Source: Diploptera punctata (lineage: Eukaryota; Arthropoda; Insecta; Blattodea; Blaberidae). From it: a DNA stretch of 64,000 nt. Each line of letters opens with the position of its first letter. The first letter of the stretch is position 1. Both the position numbers and the translations under genes were made by a program. Of the stretch, positions 10,168-21,461 are shown piece after piece. The stretch is taken from contig JASPKZ010008350.1 of NCBI GenBank assembly GCA_030220185.1, forward strand, positions 1,708,501 to 1,772,500, given 5' to 3'. The notes beneath the pieces are model-generated. The model saw only the letters and a program-made list of their open reading frames with translations, ran no database searches and was not told where the DNA came from.

Positions 10168-10375
10168 TCCGGATTCGATCCCCATCAAAGGTAGGGATAT
10201 TAATCCCTTCAGCTATAACAGCTGGGGGACCCGACATTCTGACCACATGTCACTCCTACACTGGCTGGATAATCGTCTACTCTGTGATTAACACATGTGG
10301 ATGTGAGACCAGCAATCGGCTGGTAGGCCATGGGCCTTCTAGGCCTATCGCGCCGTGGGGTAAAAAAATACCTTC
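10168..10375 (+). mobile_element. tRNA-derived SINE, family 4, 5'-truncated
   Basis: It starts in the B box (GGATTCGATCCCC), continues with GATAATCGTCTACTCTGTGA and CACATGTGGATGTGA, and ends GGCCTTCTAGGCCTATCGCG. The A-box half is missing. Compare the complete copies at 26222 and 23127. Confidence 0.75.
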
Positions 10376-10439
10376 AGACCAACTTCTTATATTTTTATCT
10401 AGTAGGTTTCATAATGTTTCACAAGATCTTTCTGCGCCA

Positions 10440-10632
10440 AATTAATATACTATAATTCTCCTTCACATCTTCATGTCATTCCAATCTCCAACGTTCAATC
10501 CTTTTTCGCCTCATGCTGCACAAAACACCATCAACCCACACTATTTTTGGCCGTCTTCTTCTTTTTCTACCAAGTGGCACCCATTCTAGTATTCTTCTTG
10601 GGAATCTGTCTTCTGTCGTTCTTTTTTTAATT
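10440..10632 (-). mobile_element. RT C-terminal tail of another non-LTR family (E)
   Basis: The minus-strand translation contains PRRILEWVPLGRKRRRRPKI, then VWVDGVLCSMRRKRIERW. This matches the usual 'W-x-P-x-G-x-R-x-R-G-R-P' ORF2 tail, with a stop near the end. It is a short decayed fragment. Confidence 0.5.
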
Positions 10633-11050
10633 GTTTATTTCTTACGAAATCGACAACTGAATTTTGAACATTCACCTTTTGCTCTATTGCGCTATTTCTT
10701 TTTTTATCTCTTCTGGAAATTCCAGCTGAACGCCTTGTTTTCCTTTCCAAAAATAAAAATAAATCACTTTACATATACTGGCACCTGGGGGATATTCGCT
10801 GTTTTCTGTATGTATGTAATGTTTCTTTTTATAATTTATATATGTATCCGTATCCGTGGTCTGCCCTACTTTATTATCTGTATCTCTACATAATTCTCTA
10901 TCATGAATGTTATCCACAGAACCTAACCTTATTCTCAAAACCAATATGTGGTACACAGAAGTTTTCGCGCGTAGTCTTCAACTGGGCCCAAAATACAGAC
11001 TTAATTCATCTTTCTTATAAAACACCACTAGTGTATTATTCAACATAATA
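10633..11050. other. unassigned AT-rich DNA
   Basis: The hydrophobic reading frames here are pyrimidine-rich DNA with no recognisable protein signature. Confidence 0.35.
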
Positions 11051-11372
11051 AGGGGACACTCGTGGTGTAGTGGTTAAGGCACCGAACTACAGCCAGAATG
11101 TTGAAGGTTCGAGTCCCGGTGGGATCAGGATTTTTAAACTGACCCAAACCCTCTGGCGGCACCATGGTCCTGGAGTCGACTCAGCCTCTAACGGAAATGA
11201 GTACCAGACGCTTGTTCTGGGGGTAAAGCGGCCGTCACGCAGGACTGACAATCCGGCTGACATTAAGTGCCGATTGTCCAGAAAACGTGGGAGCCTTAAC
11301 CTCCCCACTACCCCAAGGGCCTCTCGAGACCTGTCGTGGGATCACTTTACTTTTACTTTACTTTATTATATA
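11051..11372 (+). mobile_element. tRNA-derived SINE, family 2 (best copy)
   Basis: A box TGGTGTAGTGGTTAAGGC and B box GGTTCGAGTCCC are well preserved. The body includes AAATGAGTACCAGACGC, CACGCAGGACTGACAATCC and GAGCCTTAACCTCCCC, and the tail is (CTTTA)n. This looks like the youngest family 2 copy in the window. Confidence 0.88.
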
Positions 11373-12160
11373 ATAAATGTTAATCATATTCGACTTTACT
11401 GATAATATAGTTTACGTCAATCATGAGAGGTAAGGTAATCGCTATATAAGCACACAAAACTTAGGTTCAAGTTTAAACTGAAACAGTTGAGCTATCTATA
11501 AAGAAAATACATGAAAGCTTGACTAAAATTAAAATGATTGAAGTCAAAAAATAAATTATACAAATAGCTGTTTGAAAATGAATCAAGTGTTAACATAATG
11601 TATATAATGAGAATAACTAGAACAGCCGTGAATATTGAAAAACAATAATAATGATACATTCATCCATACGAATGTTTTCCAAACATAAACAACATATTTC
11701 ATAACAGCTTTCTTCTTGAAATAAACGAACAGTCCTTGGCAAGGGATCGCTTCTTCGATCCCTGCCGACTTGCTGAAACCAAGGGTTGACTCCGACAGTT
11801 AACTGTCAAAGGCCTCAGGTCGCGGACGTCATTCATCGCGCATCCAAACTTGCGTCGATTAGGTAAAGGAAGGGGAAATTAGGAGGGGGTAAATAAGAAG
11901 AGTCAAGCACAGAACATATATACGAACACAGAGTCTACAATATTGCGTCACAGCAGTCAAATTTACGTCATCAAGATATTATACAATGCAATTGTTATTT
12001 CAGAATATAGTACTTTCGAGGTATTACAATTTTAAAAAAATCGTAAGTTTTTGGGCCCCGAAGGAAGGGCCTCATGAATGGAATTCAAACAATGTACAAT
12101 TAAATAAAAATGTAAATATTTAATAAGGTAGTAAGCAAAGTAATCCAACACAGACCTCAG
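11373..12160. other. unassigned DNA
   Basis: No gene is recognised. A small hairpin with arms near AAGGGATCG/CGATCCCTG lies around 11738-11766. The stretch 11740-11860 is less AT-rich and may be an old SINE. Confidence 0.35.
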
Positions 12161-12162
12161 GA

Positions 12163-12430
12163 GGCCCTTGGGGTAGTTGGAGGTTAATGCTCCCACCTTT
12201 TTAGACAATCGGCACTATATGTCAGCCGGGTTGTCAGCCCTACGGATCGATCTCATTTACGTGCAGAATAAGACTCTTATATTCATTTCAGTTGGAGGCT
12301 GAGTCGGGCCCAGGCCCATGTGGCCGAAGAAGGATTAGGCCAGTTTAATATTGCTGTTCCCATTGGGACTTGGACCACCGATCTTTCGGCTTGAAGCATA
12401 TTTTCTTAAACAACTATGCTGTGTGGTGCC
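12163..12430 (-). mobile_element. tRNA-derived SINE, family 2, diverged
   Basis: In sense orientation it contains the head with GGTTTAAG-type decay, the body ATGAGATCGATCC and GACAACCCGGCTGACATA, and the end AACCTCCAACTACCCC. The order of blocks matches 11051-11372. Confidence 0.75.
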
Positions 12431-12604
12431 CTCATAATTAGATCATTTATTATATAATTTTTATAACTATATCATAAATGATAACTGTATATTTGAATGA
12501 TAATTTTAGAAACAAAAATTGTATTTGATATGTCAACACAATAGTAAATTCATATATGAAAACGAATGATAAGAAAATAGGCCTAAGTCCAATTTTGTAC
12601 CATA

Positions 12605-13260
12605 TTCACTGTCATCATCATCGTCTTCATTTCAAGGTATAGGCGATTCGCCTGTTCCGAATTCAAAATTATTCCTTCCATCTCTCCACAGGTCTTCCTA
12701 TATACCTTAATCCCTTTGGTTTATAATGATATGCTATCTTGGGCAATCTCGTTTCTTCTATTCTGTGAACATGCTCTTCCTAACCGACGCGGTGTTGTTA
12801 AAATCTATCATACTGTATATTGAATACGTTTACAATTCACTTCTTATTTATTCATTTCTTATGTGGTCTAATTTTGTGCATCCTTTGGTCTTTCTTAGAA
12901 AAAGTAATTTCTATATTTTCAAATCTGCTCGAACTCCTCTTATTTGTAACCCAGAACTCATTACCGTATAAAAGTACCGTTACCGCCATTGTTTTGTAGA
13001 ACTTCATTTTTGTATCCTTCCTTGTTTTATGTTTTAGTGTTCTATGAATGGTGCCACATATCATATGAAATTTGATAATTTATTGTCTCTATCATTTCTT
13101 GTTCCATATCCAGAAGACAACACAACCTAGATATTTAAAATTTAATACTTGTGATAGAGGTTTATTTTCTGTTATTATTTTCGACTTTATGAGCGACTTT
13201 CCTAAAAAGGCCATTATTTTATCTTTTCTATAGTTATTTAAAACAGTACTCTTTACTCAT
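12605..13260 (-). mobile_element. family B retrotransposon, decayed RT C-terminal region
   Basis: The best frame (12852-13064) reads MICGTIHRTLKHKTRKDTKM, then FYKTMAVTVLLYGNEFW, the segment after the RT palm. Upstream, 13110-13240 gives a decayed 'KIMAFLGKS' block. The 3' end has the family B signature CGGAACAGGCGAATCGCC and a GATGATGATG tail at 12605-12620. Many stops and frameshifts are present. Confidence 0.75.
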
Positions 13261-13995
13261 TTAATTTCATTCATATTCACTGTAATAACACAAAATATGT
13301 TAACATCGATCTCTGGACTGGATGCAAGTATGTGTTCTGTTCTTTGATGTCTGTGGAGGAGATCCTACCGTGTGCTGTTCGTAGATTCACAGAGACCTGT
13401 CTTGTGCTTAAACATCTGTCACAGCTGTATATATAGTCTATATTAGGCCTGATGAATTTAGATTACTATGTTTTTACAGAACTTATTGTAGTCCAAAATT
13501 ACAGAAAATATGATTATCTTTAAGGGGAAATACGCTACCTATTCTGAAGGATGTCCTTACAACTGGTAAATAGTATTGCCATAATGGTTATGATTTAATA
13601 ATTTGAAAAAAATATTAGAGCAATTTTTTAGAAAATCATATGAAACATAATGATAAGTCATGACACTTCAAAAAATTGGATTTATTTAAACAAGTTAGAT
13701 TAAATGTGAAATGCACGTAAAATTTGAATAAAACATGAAAATTAAGGTTTTTTCCCTGCTTCCCAAAGTGGTATATGGACTATTAAATGATTTTCAAGTG
13801 CTTAAATCCCAAAAATTTGAGAATACAAACAATCTCATACGTAACAAATAATTATTATTTACTTTAATTAAAATTCTTACACCGCCCAGAACCGTTTGTT
13901 GTTTTACGTCAATTACCTTATTTTAATTTGTGACTAAATTTTATTAGAACACAAAACTCAAAACATGTATTTTGTATATGATAAAATGAGTCCTT
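13261..13995. other. unassigned AT-rich DNA
   Basis: No gene or repeat is recognised. Confidence 0.4.
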
Positions 13996-14148
13996 GTAAT
14001 GGAATTCCAACCCAGCATTTGTCTTGAAGACTGATCAAAACCAGGAAGAAACCTCAGACTAGTTAGTCGGTACTGGAATTTGAACCCAGAACCTTCTGAA
14101 TACGATTATCGAGTGATGACGCTTGAGCCATCTCACTCGTATAACGTT
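13996..14148 (-). mobile_element. tRNA-derived SINE, family 5
   Basis: In sense it has the head GAGATGGCTCAAGCGTCAT and B box GGGTTCAAATTCC. The rest matches 7508-7695. Confidence 0.65.
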
Positions 14149-14157
14149 ATAAATTAT

Positions 14158-14221
14158 ATAAATAAATAAATAAATAAATAAATAAATATATATATATTTA
14201 TATATATATATATATATATAT
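14158..14221. repeat. (AAAT)n followed by (TA)n
   Basis: About seven AAAT units run directly into a TA/TATT tract. Confidence 0.95.
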
Positions 14222-14589
14222 ACATACCCTTTTTCTTCTATGTAAAATGTTCTGAAAGTAGCTCTGACGTCAACAGTAATGACGAATTTATGACATATTG
14301 CATTGATATTTTGTAAACCAGCCCTTATTCAACAATTATTAGTAAGGAAATTTTAATGATATGGACAAAGCTTATACATTGTATAAATAAACAACAGATG
14401 AAAGCATAAGCGATTTTTTAGATATTATTTTTTATAAGTAGTAGGCTAATATATAGATAAGTTAACTATGGGAGAGAACAGTTGAAAGTCGTAACAATTT
14501 GACTTACCGCACACGTTAAGAAATATTCATTTCAATTTTCTAAAATTCATTATAAATCACAGCTGAGGTTATGTAGTAACATTTTTAAA

Positions 14590-14850
14590 ATATTAGAATA
14601 TAAATATTAGCATCCTAGAAGACATGGTAATTTTAAGAGAAGCAAGGAATACAAACATATTAAACGAAAACACACCCACAGATGTGAACCCAACTTATAT
14701 ACCAACACCAGTACCAAATGACATGCCGAAGATGTAACACGTTGTAAAAGGCCTATATAGTTTTAACTAATTCACGAAGTTTTTTAAACAAAAATCCATT
14801 TTCGTTGAGGACGACAGATATATCGGGTACTTATTTCAATATTTTAAAAA
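14590..14850 (+). mobile_element. 3' remnant of a second Penelope-like or related retroelement
   Basis: The translation near 14615-14735 reads EDMVILREARNTNILNENTP, then NPTYIPTPVPND and a stop. Downstream comes AAAAGGCC, then TCGTTGAGGACGACAG. A second locus, 42110-42320, gives NVLNENTP then NPLYN, followed by AAAGGCC and TTGTTGAGGACGACTG. The shared protein end plus shared 3' DNA marks a repeat family. Assignment to Penelope-like elements is tentative. Confidence 0.45.
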
Positions 14851-15332
14851 TATTAATTTCAGAACTGCGTTTTCTCTTGTTTGCATAATAACCAGCCAAT
14901 TCAGTATTGCGCTTTCTTTTGTTGCCTAGCAACCAGGTTAAGTGTGAGAATGTCAACATTCGATTCCTGACAACAAGCTTAGTATGTACAATATACTGTT
15001 ATTGTTAATATTCTGAACTGAACAACCCGCTGTAGGAGAAGGAACGAACGAAAACAAACCAGGTAGGGTAACTAATACCACTGTAGGGAAGAAATCGTAT
15101 ACAATAATACAGAAACGTTGACCTTCAAGCCGCCACATCCAGGCTTACTATTTTGAATCATGCAAGTAGTACTTTTTGAAAATGTAGGCTATACTTCTGT
15201 CTGAACACACCCGGTCCTGACGTCATTGCAACAACATAATTCCTACAGTAGGCTGTTCAGGTCAGCATATAACAGTATTAGTTGCACCATCCAAAAACAA
15301 CAATAACAAAACGGAATACAGTATTTTTATCT

Positions 15333-15632
15333 AGTCGACCGCGGTGGACTAGTGGTTTTGCTCCTTGCATCTGGTCCGGAAGGTCGATGAATTTTTTTTT
15401 AAGGACGGAATAATCCAAGAAGCAAGTCATTCGTGAGGGACTTTAAGCCGTGGATCCCGAGTCTCAAGATTTTCGGCTCATAAAAGATCCATCAGCCCGA
15501 ATAAAAAGGCTTCTAAGCAAACATTTACCTACCTCAACGCCATTTGTTCCTTCTTAGATGTCTCATTGAGTCAGTGAGTTGACGGCATGCCATTCGTCAC
15601 ATATATGGGAAAATAAAGCAAATAAATTAACT
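15333..15632 (+). mobile_element. tRNA-derived SINE, family 3 (full length, B box decayed)
   Basis: It opens with GACCGCGGTGGACTAGTGG and continues with GACTTTAAGCCGTGG, CGAGTCTCAAGATTTTCGGC and GCCCGAATAAAAAGGC. The B box is better seen in the copy at 32402-32606 (GGATTCAAACCC). Confidence 0.8.
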
Positions 15633-16690
15633 TGGTCTAGTGGTTCCTGACAAGGGAGAGGCCATGACTCAACATTGGCCTACTCCATTATAGAATAGCC
15701 TACAGATATTTTTATCTATAGAAATCTTTAAATATATTTATCACTGAGACAATAGCCCTTAATCTTTATAAAGTGTGAAATAAGAATTTAAAAACCAGTA
15801 AGTCACTTTAATATGGTAAAATATTATTTCTTATTCCAATCTATTCAAAGAGTTTTATCCTGTTATTAATGGAGCAGTTAATATAACACACTTGATGCCA
15901 GTTACCATGGAAACAAATCTGTGTCACGTAGAGATACAATTTGTAACCTGTTACAAAGTGGTATTCTTGAGGTGACACAAGTGGAAATACAGTTTTTATT
16001 ATAAACGAGAACAAGACTAGGAAAATGCAATTACCCACGGGAATTGAATATATGTCTCTTTCAAATACGACCCAATAATCATATTGGGCTTACATTAATA
16101 AAAGCAAGAATAACACGAACAGAAATATTACGCAGCAAGAATGTCCATAACACTCGCACATGAGCCACATGCTGAATGGTGGTGAATTCTTATTCATTTA
16201 CTTGTGATTATGGAAACAACAAAATTACACAAGTGTTCAATTTCATAAATCCATTAACGTGAAATTACTATTAATGTTTATATACAATTAATGTACAAGA
16301 CACTGGTCCTACCTGTTTTGTTTCATGGAAACAATTTTTTGCAATCGAGCAAAATAAAAATAAAATTCATGTTTGCTGATATGAATAAAAATACAATAAA
16401 TTATTTTTATAGCAAGCCTATATAAATATATTACTAAATACTTGTACAATTGATTGACGGCCATTTTCATGGAAATTTTAAAAATAGAGATGACAGGAAA
16501 ATATAGTGTATGGGAAACAGATATAAATCCACTACAAATTATTTTGTAAAATTGTTTGATTTTAATCTGTGATGCAACGGTTATCGTATCTGCCTGGCAT
16601 CGCGAATCAATTCTCAGGTGTAGACTAAGACTGTAGTGTGTTTTAAGGTCTATAGAGCACCATGAGGATATCTAAGTAGCTACGTGATAA
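15633..16690. other. unassigned AT-rich DNA
   Basis: No gene or repeat is recognised. Short frames here have no protein signature. Confidence 0.4.
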
Positions 16691-16696
16691 GATTAT

Positions 16697-16905
16697 TAAC
16701 TCATGCCCCAAATAGGATTCAATTACCAATCACATTTCAATGATTTTTTTAATAACAACCATTCTCAGTCGTGTTTCACCTCAAAGTTATTAAACAAGTT
16801 TATCATATTAAAGAAAGCTCCTCCTTTTTAACATTCTGAATAGGTCATAGCATCATTTTGCAGTGACTGGCTCTCCAAGAAGTAAGGCTACCAGATTGTA
16901 TATGT
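16697..16905 (-). repeat. dispersed repeat R1, copy 1
   Basis: It matches 44248-44452 in opposite orientation over its whole length: CTCATGCCCCAAAT end, AACCAATCACATTT-like block, CGTGTTTCACCT, CTCCTTTTTAACAT, AATAGGTCATAGC, and CTACCAGATTGTAT end. No coding capacity. It is probably a nonautonomous element. Confidence 0.7.
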
Positions 16906-16912
16906 AGTACAT

Positions 16913-17222
16913 GATATGTATAGGAAGCCAGATATAATAAGAACTAAGTCTTGTAGGCTGCGATGGGCAGGACATGTAGCACGCTTGGGGGATGAAAGAG
17001 GTGCATGGAAGCTTCTGGTAGGAAAACCAGAGGGAAAACGCCCAGTTTGGTAGACAAAGAATGAGGTGGGAAAATAACATTATGCATGAATTGAGGAAAG
17101 TAGATTATACAAGCGATGTTGGGAAAACATTAGCTTAGGATAGGGATGTATGGAAAGCTTATGTCCGCGTGGCCATGAACCTACGGGTTCGGTAGAGCCA
17201 GTGAGTTAGTTAGTTAGATAAT
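16913..17222 (+). mobile_element. family A retrotransposon 3' fragment
   Basis: It begins at the 'TATAGGAAGCCAGATATAAT' segment, carries GCGATGGGCAGGACATGTAG and the full 3' end with a GTTA tail. Indels break the frame. Confidence 0.85.
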
Positions 17223-18160
17223 TAATAACACAAAAAATTTAAAAAAAACTGGTAATTAGAAATAGTTATTTTTTTTATTTCGAGTTAATTTTTATCTTCT
17301 TTTCACAAGCGACGTTCTTTAATACGAAATTATATATTTCATTAAATGCTTATTTAATGTCATGTTGTTTCTTAAAAACCTGTCATAGTGAGGAAATTAT
17401 CAATGAACGGTGACAAGCACGTACTACATATGGCTGTCGATATGTTAATAATATGCTAATAAAGCACTGTTAACATGACCTATTTTCAGTTTGTGAAATT
17501 GATATTGCTTCCAGGCTTTAAACATAACGCTGGTAATATTCTCTCCTTGTTCCAAGTTGTAATCAGTAAGATGTCATTCTAATTCAAAGGAAGTATTACG
17601 TTATATGTAATATACATAAGGACATTATTTTCCCCGGATTTTTCACTCAGTTTATATTAATCTAGGGATGTACAACAAGTGATATTTTTTCAACAACAAT
17701 ACTCCGCGTTAATATTCTGCCTTGGGGGGAACGGTATGACATCATTCCAGTCATGGGCAAGAATCACCGTATCCTTCACATTGTTGAGTGTCTATCGAAC
17801 TGTTGTTTTTCGTGGTGACTCGCGATGACGTCATTCGTCCGATTTGCGTTTCAGCTGTGGAACATAAAAGCTGGCACAGGTCTTATTAATTTCAATTATA
17901 CGTCTTATGAAAGCCTCTACTTCGTGCTCGTAGAGAGCACGACAAATGTCTTATCGCTGTCATTTCTACATGTTCATTAAAGTATGCGTAACACATTTTG
18001 AGGTAATTTTATGGCGGTCATTCAGGACGGGAAACATTCTAAGACGATAATCCTGTATCTCCAGCTAACTTATTAACCGATCCGTCTCCACTAACTCGTA
18101 CACAAACTTTGCCACTTATTGGTGGAGATCTTGGCATTTCCAACACACTTTCCCATCCTT
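17223..18160. other. unassigned DNA
   Basis: No gene is recognised. A small GTGCTC/GAGCAC hairpin is at about 17920-17940. Confidence 0.35.
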
Positions 18161-18169
18161 GTCTGAAGG

Positions 18170-18650
18170 CCACCTTTAAAATGCACCAACTGCAATGAAA
18201 ATCATGCTGCAAGCTACAGACAATGACCAATCTACAAGAAATACGCAAGTTCAAGACCGCAACATACATCGAAGACTAAAAAACAAACACCTAAAATGAA
18301 CACTCCAATAACTCCTACAACCATAAATCCAGAAAACCTAACTCATCAACTCTTATGCCTCCTATATAAAATCCTCATGAATCCAGAACTTCCTACAAAC
18401 CACTGTAATGATCCTAACAAATCTGGCCACTTCAAGTCCTAAAAAAATTAAAAAGCTACACTTAAAGAACACCTTTAAGACCAGGAAGCTTAAGCACAAC
18501 ACAAGAAGAAACCATCTTCATATCTTCAGGAACACTTCAGAAGCCAGCTGGGAGAAGATCTTTCTTTCAGCTCCAAACATATACTACAAAGAAACTCAAG
18601 AAAATCACAATAAGAACGAATCATGACTCCTAATAGGGTCGGTACCGTAA
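18170..18650 (+). mobile_element. ORF1-only retroelement, truncated copy
   Basis: It starts inside the last zinc knuckle of a gag-like ORF1 (KCTNCNENHAASYRQ, with a TGA where Cys is expected) and continues through a Pro/Thr-rich C-terminus. It then passes straight into the same noncoding 3' tail (CTTTAAGACC, then AGCTTAAGCA) that follows ORF1 at 37425-38460. No ORF2/RT sequence lies between. Confidence 0.6.
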
Positions 18651-18761
18651 AACAAACATCAATGACACGGCCTGCTTGATACCGTTAGGTAAGACAAAAC
18701 GCAGCTGCACCACAAACTTCTTGCAGTCCGTGATGACACTATCGTGCCCTTTGACCTCTAG

Positions 18762-18983
18762 CACATTGAATTTGAACCAGCTTCTACAACTGAATTCCGC
18801 GACCGATTGCTCACAAAGGCTAATCTTATTGTTGTAACTGTGAAAGGACACGGAGAAGAAGCAAGTAAGCAATATGTGGTAAAAACGACATTGCCTGGCT
18901 TCTTTGCACGACATGGCCACAGTATAGTTGCCGCTACTAAAAAAAATAATCTCATACAATATAAACAGTACTCACATTGTTGA
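18762..18983 (+). other. 73-codon open frame of unknown origin
   Basis: This stop-to-stop frame reads EFEPASTTEFRDRLLTKAN, then VKGHGEEASKQYVVKTTLPG. Its mixed, charged composition is more protein-like than its surroundings. It is preceded by a pyrimidine-rich TTTGACCTCTAG that could act as a splice acceptor. I do not recognise the family. It may be an isolated exon or a retrocopy fragment, and the opposite strand is also open, so the evidence is weak. Confidence 0.25.
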
Positions 18984-19236
18984 GAAGTTTTCCAGCAAGA
19001 GTTTCCGGATGGCATTGCCTTTCTAATGATGTGAGGTCAAGTGCTGCCCAGCGCGTTCCGAACTACGAGCTACCTTGCACGCTTGTGCAGTGTCATTGTC
19101 CACTTTGAGCCTGACGGATTCAGGTTCAATCCTCACTAGTCTATAGCTGCAACACCTGAAATACAACATTTTTTATTACAAAATGTACCGTTGCTATGGA
19201 GAATAATCTCAACAATAGCTGTCTGCTTTGCTAACT

Positions 19237-19440
19237 ATTAATATAAAATTATAGAATATTCACCTGAAAGGTCCGTCTCCTCAACTTAATTATCATTTAA
19301 CTGTAGCGCTTTCGGGACTTGTCCCATCATCGGCAGGATCCTGCCGATGATGGGACAAGTCCCGAAAGCGCTACAGTTAAATGATAATTAAGTTGAGGAG
19401 ACGGACCTTTCAGGTGAATATTCTATAATTTTATATTAAT
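19237..19440. repeat. perfect 204-bp palindrome, zero spacer
   Basis: The two 102-bp arms are exact reverse complements, meeting at a GGATCC centre (19338/19339). Each arm carries the hammerhead-like motif listed at 19341-19376, so the unit resembles the Penelope-type foldbacks. The exact identity and absent spacer also fit a fold-back assembly or library artefact. Confidence 0.95.
19341..19376 (+). ncRNA. hammerhead-like motif in palindrome arm (mirrored at 19301-19336, minus)
   Basis: Stem I CTG/CAG, core CCGATGA (the usual U4 is C), stem II GGGAC-AA-GTCCC, GAAA, and a self-complementary stem III AGCGCT followed by A give a CUA triplet. The layout is that of a minimal dimer-type hammerhead. 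The U4-to-C change should weaken or kill it. Confidence 0.4.
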
Positions 19441-19629
19441 TTTGAATAAACCTCAACGGAACACATCATGAATTTTATAAAAGTTGATTTGCTGACTATG
19501 CAGTCGACACAGAAATTCTACAGTTTGTGTCTGTAAATAAAGTCATATTTTAAGTATATTATTTCTAAATGCTATCACAACTAAGTTGACGATTAATAAT
19601 TCACATCAAAAAGTGGACAATAAGGTTTT

Positions 19630-20150
19630 CTTTGTGAGGCCTGCATTACAGCGCCTCGATGTGGGCACCGTGAATAATGTGACTAAATGGATGCGGTAGT
19701 CCAACTCTTTGCCAGACTCTGAACAAAATGTCAGGTGTGACTGTAGCTGCAGCTTCTTCAATCTATATTTGAAGTTTACATAAGTCGCGTGGTAGAGGAG
19801 GGATGTAAACAATGTCGTTACGTACCCCACCGAAAAAAAATCACATATATTAACTTTGGGGTTCGCGGAAGCCATTTTATTATGGCATTGCCAAGAGGTT
19901 CTGTTCGTGGTATCTAACGTTCTGGAAGCACCCGATTAACATAATTGTGAACTTGACAGCGATACTGAGGTGGTGCACCATGTTGCTGGAACAGATAATG
20001 ATTTCAATTCTCATTCAGTTGTGCTATTAAAAGCTAGTCAAGGTGACAAGCCGGCATGTCATCGATCGATAATGCCATTCATTAAAGAAAAAACAAACTC
20101 TATGGCTTTTGCTGTGACATGGCAGAGAAAACATTTAGCTTGTGCAAATT
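19630..20150 (-). pseudogene. mariner/IS630-like DDE transposase, C-terminal relic
   Basis: Minus-strand translation in shifting frames gives FQQHGAPPQYRCQV (family FQQDGAPPH, with the catalytic Asp replaced by His), LPER, IIKWLPRTPK, CDFFSVGYV (family CDFFLWGYV), ELDYRI and the terminal HGAHIEAL followed by a stop near 19640. At least two frameshifts and one in-frame stop separate these blocks. The N-terminal DNA-binding region and first Asp are not seen. The element is dead. Confidence 0.7.
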
Positions 20151-20460
20151 TCGTTCATATTCAATGATTCTATTGAATTCTGGGTTCCCCAAATTCGGCA
20201 GTTTTGACGATTCACTTTTCCACTAACGTAAAATATGGCCTGGATGATTAAAGTTATGCGGTCCGTGAAACCAAAATTCTCTTTTAACTCTTGAAAACGA
20301 CATGCAAAACGAAATCTCTTTCACTCCTTTCCCCAGATTCTTAAGGAATCAACTAGGGAGCACCCAAATCCCCATATCTATGTATATGTCCCATATGGCG
20401 AAGTATGGGGCATATACATATATATTCTTTATGAAATAAAACAATAAAATATATATAGAG

Positions 20461-20760
20461 CCAATGTTTTCCAATCATTTCCTGTATAATTTACTTCCTC
20501 AAGTCATGATAAATGTTATTCTCCCACCTCATTCTGAGTCTACCTATTTGGCGCTTTCTCTCTGGTTTTCCTACAAGAGTTTACATGATTCTTTTTCATT
20601 CCTCATTCGTGCCACACGTCCTTCCATCGCAGTCTACCAGAATTAACTGTTTTACTACATCTCCCTCCACATAAAGATCATGTAGCTCACTTTTATGTAG
20701 TCTTATCCATTAACATGTCAGTTCGTCTCTCTTTGATTAAAAATCCTAAGGACTTAATTC
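20461..20760 (-). mobile_element. family A retrotransposon internal fragment
   Basis: It contains reverse complements of the ORF2 tail (TTTTCCAATCATTTCCTGTA to TCTCTTTGATTAAAAATCCT) but lacks the family 3' end. It is therefore a fragment that lost its 3' part. Confidence 0.75.
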
Positions 20761-21302
20761 TATAGCCTAAACAAAAGGAAAATAAAAAAACAGTGTTCTA
20801 AGTAAGCAAATACATGTTTTTAATTGAGAAGATTATTTTGATATGTATAGTGTTGCTCTTATGTTATAAGAAAAACATATTTTGATTTCAATGATCAAAG
20901 TTGAAACTCGGAGACATTTAATGCAGGTTCGTAAAGTAATATTGTGTTTCTATGTAAAATAAACTTGACTTTAATACAACTGGTAGTGGAGGAATGTCAA
21001 GGGAATAGGAACATGGATGAGATGTGATGTCCATCTCTGGGCCATACAAACCTCTTGTGTTTTACACTCATCAAATATTCGTGCCAGAGCTGTCATGTTA
21101 GCAGAAACAGTTGAGAGAATTAGAGCACCTCGTCAACTGTTGCAAACTACAACCTCTGACACGCTTTTACAACACAAGCAAAGAGTCACGGATACAATTC
21201 TTACATTACAACTATAAATAATTTAGCTTTATCTAACATTGTCACAATGCATTCCACTTGTTCATTTATAAAAGAATAATTCATTTCCATATCATAATAA
21301 GT

Positions 21303-21460
21303 ACACCGCTGTGCCTTGTCACGCAGCGGGCCCGGGTTCGATCCCCGGTCGGGACAGTTTTTCTGGGTGAGGTTTTTATCGGGGTTTTTCCTCACCTGTA
21401 AGACAAATGTCAGGAAAAATTTAAGTCCCAAACGGTCCCCGAAATCATATGGATATCATA
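21303..21460 (+). mobile_element. tRNA-derived SINE, family 1, 5' half with A-box deletion
   Basis: CACCGCTGTG is joined directly to CCTTGTCACGCAGCGGG, so about 20 bp of the A-box region are missing. The B box GGGTTCGATCCC is intact. It stops after GAAATCATATGG. Confidence 0.85.
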
Positions 21461-21461
21461 A

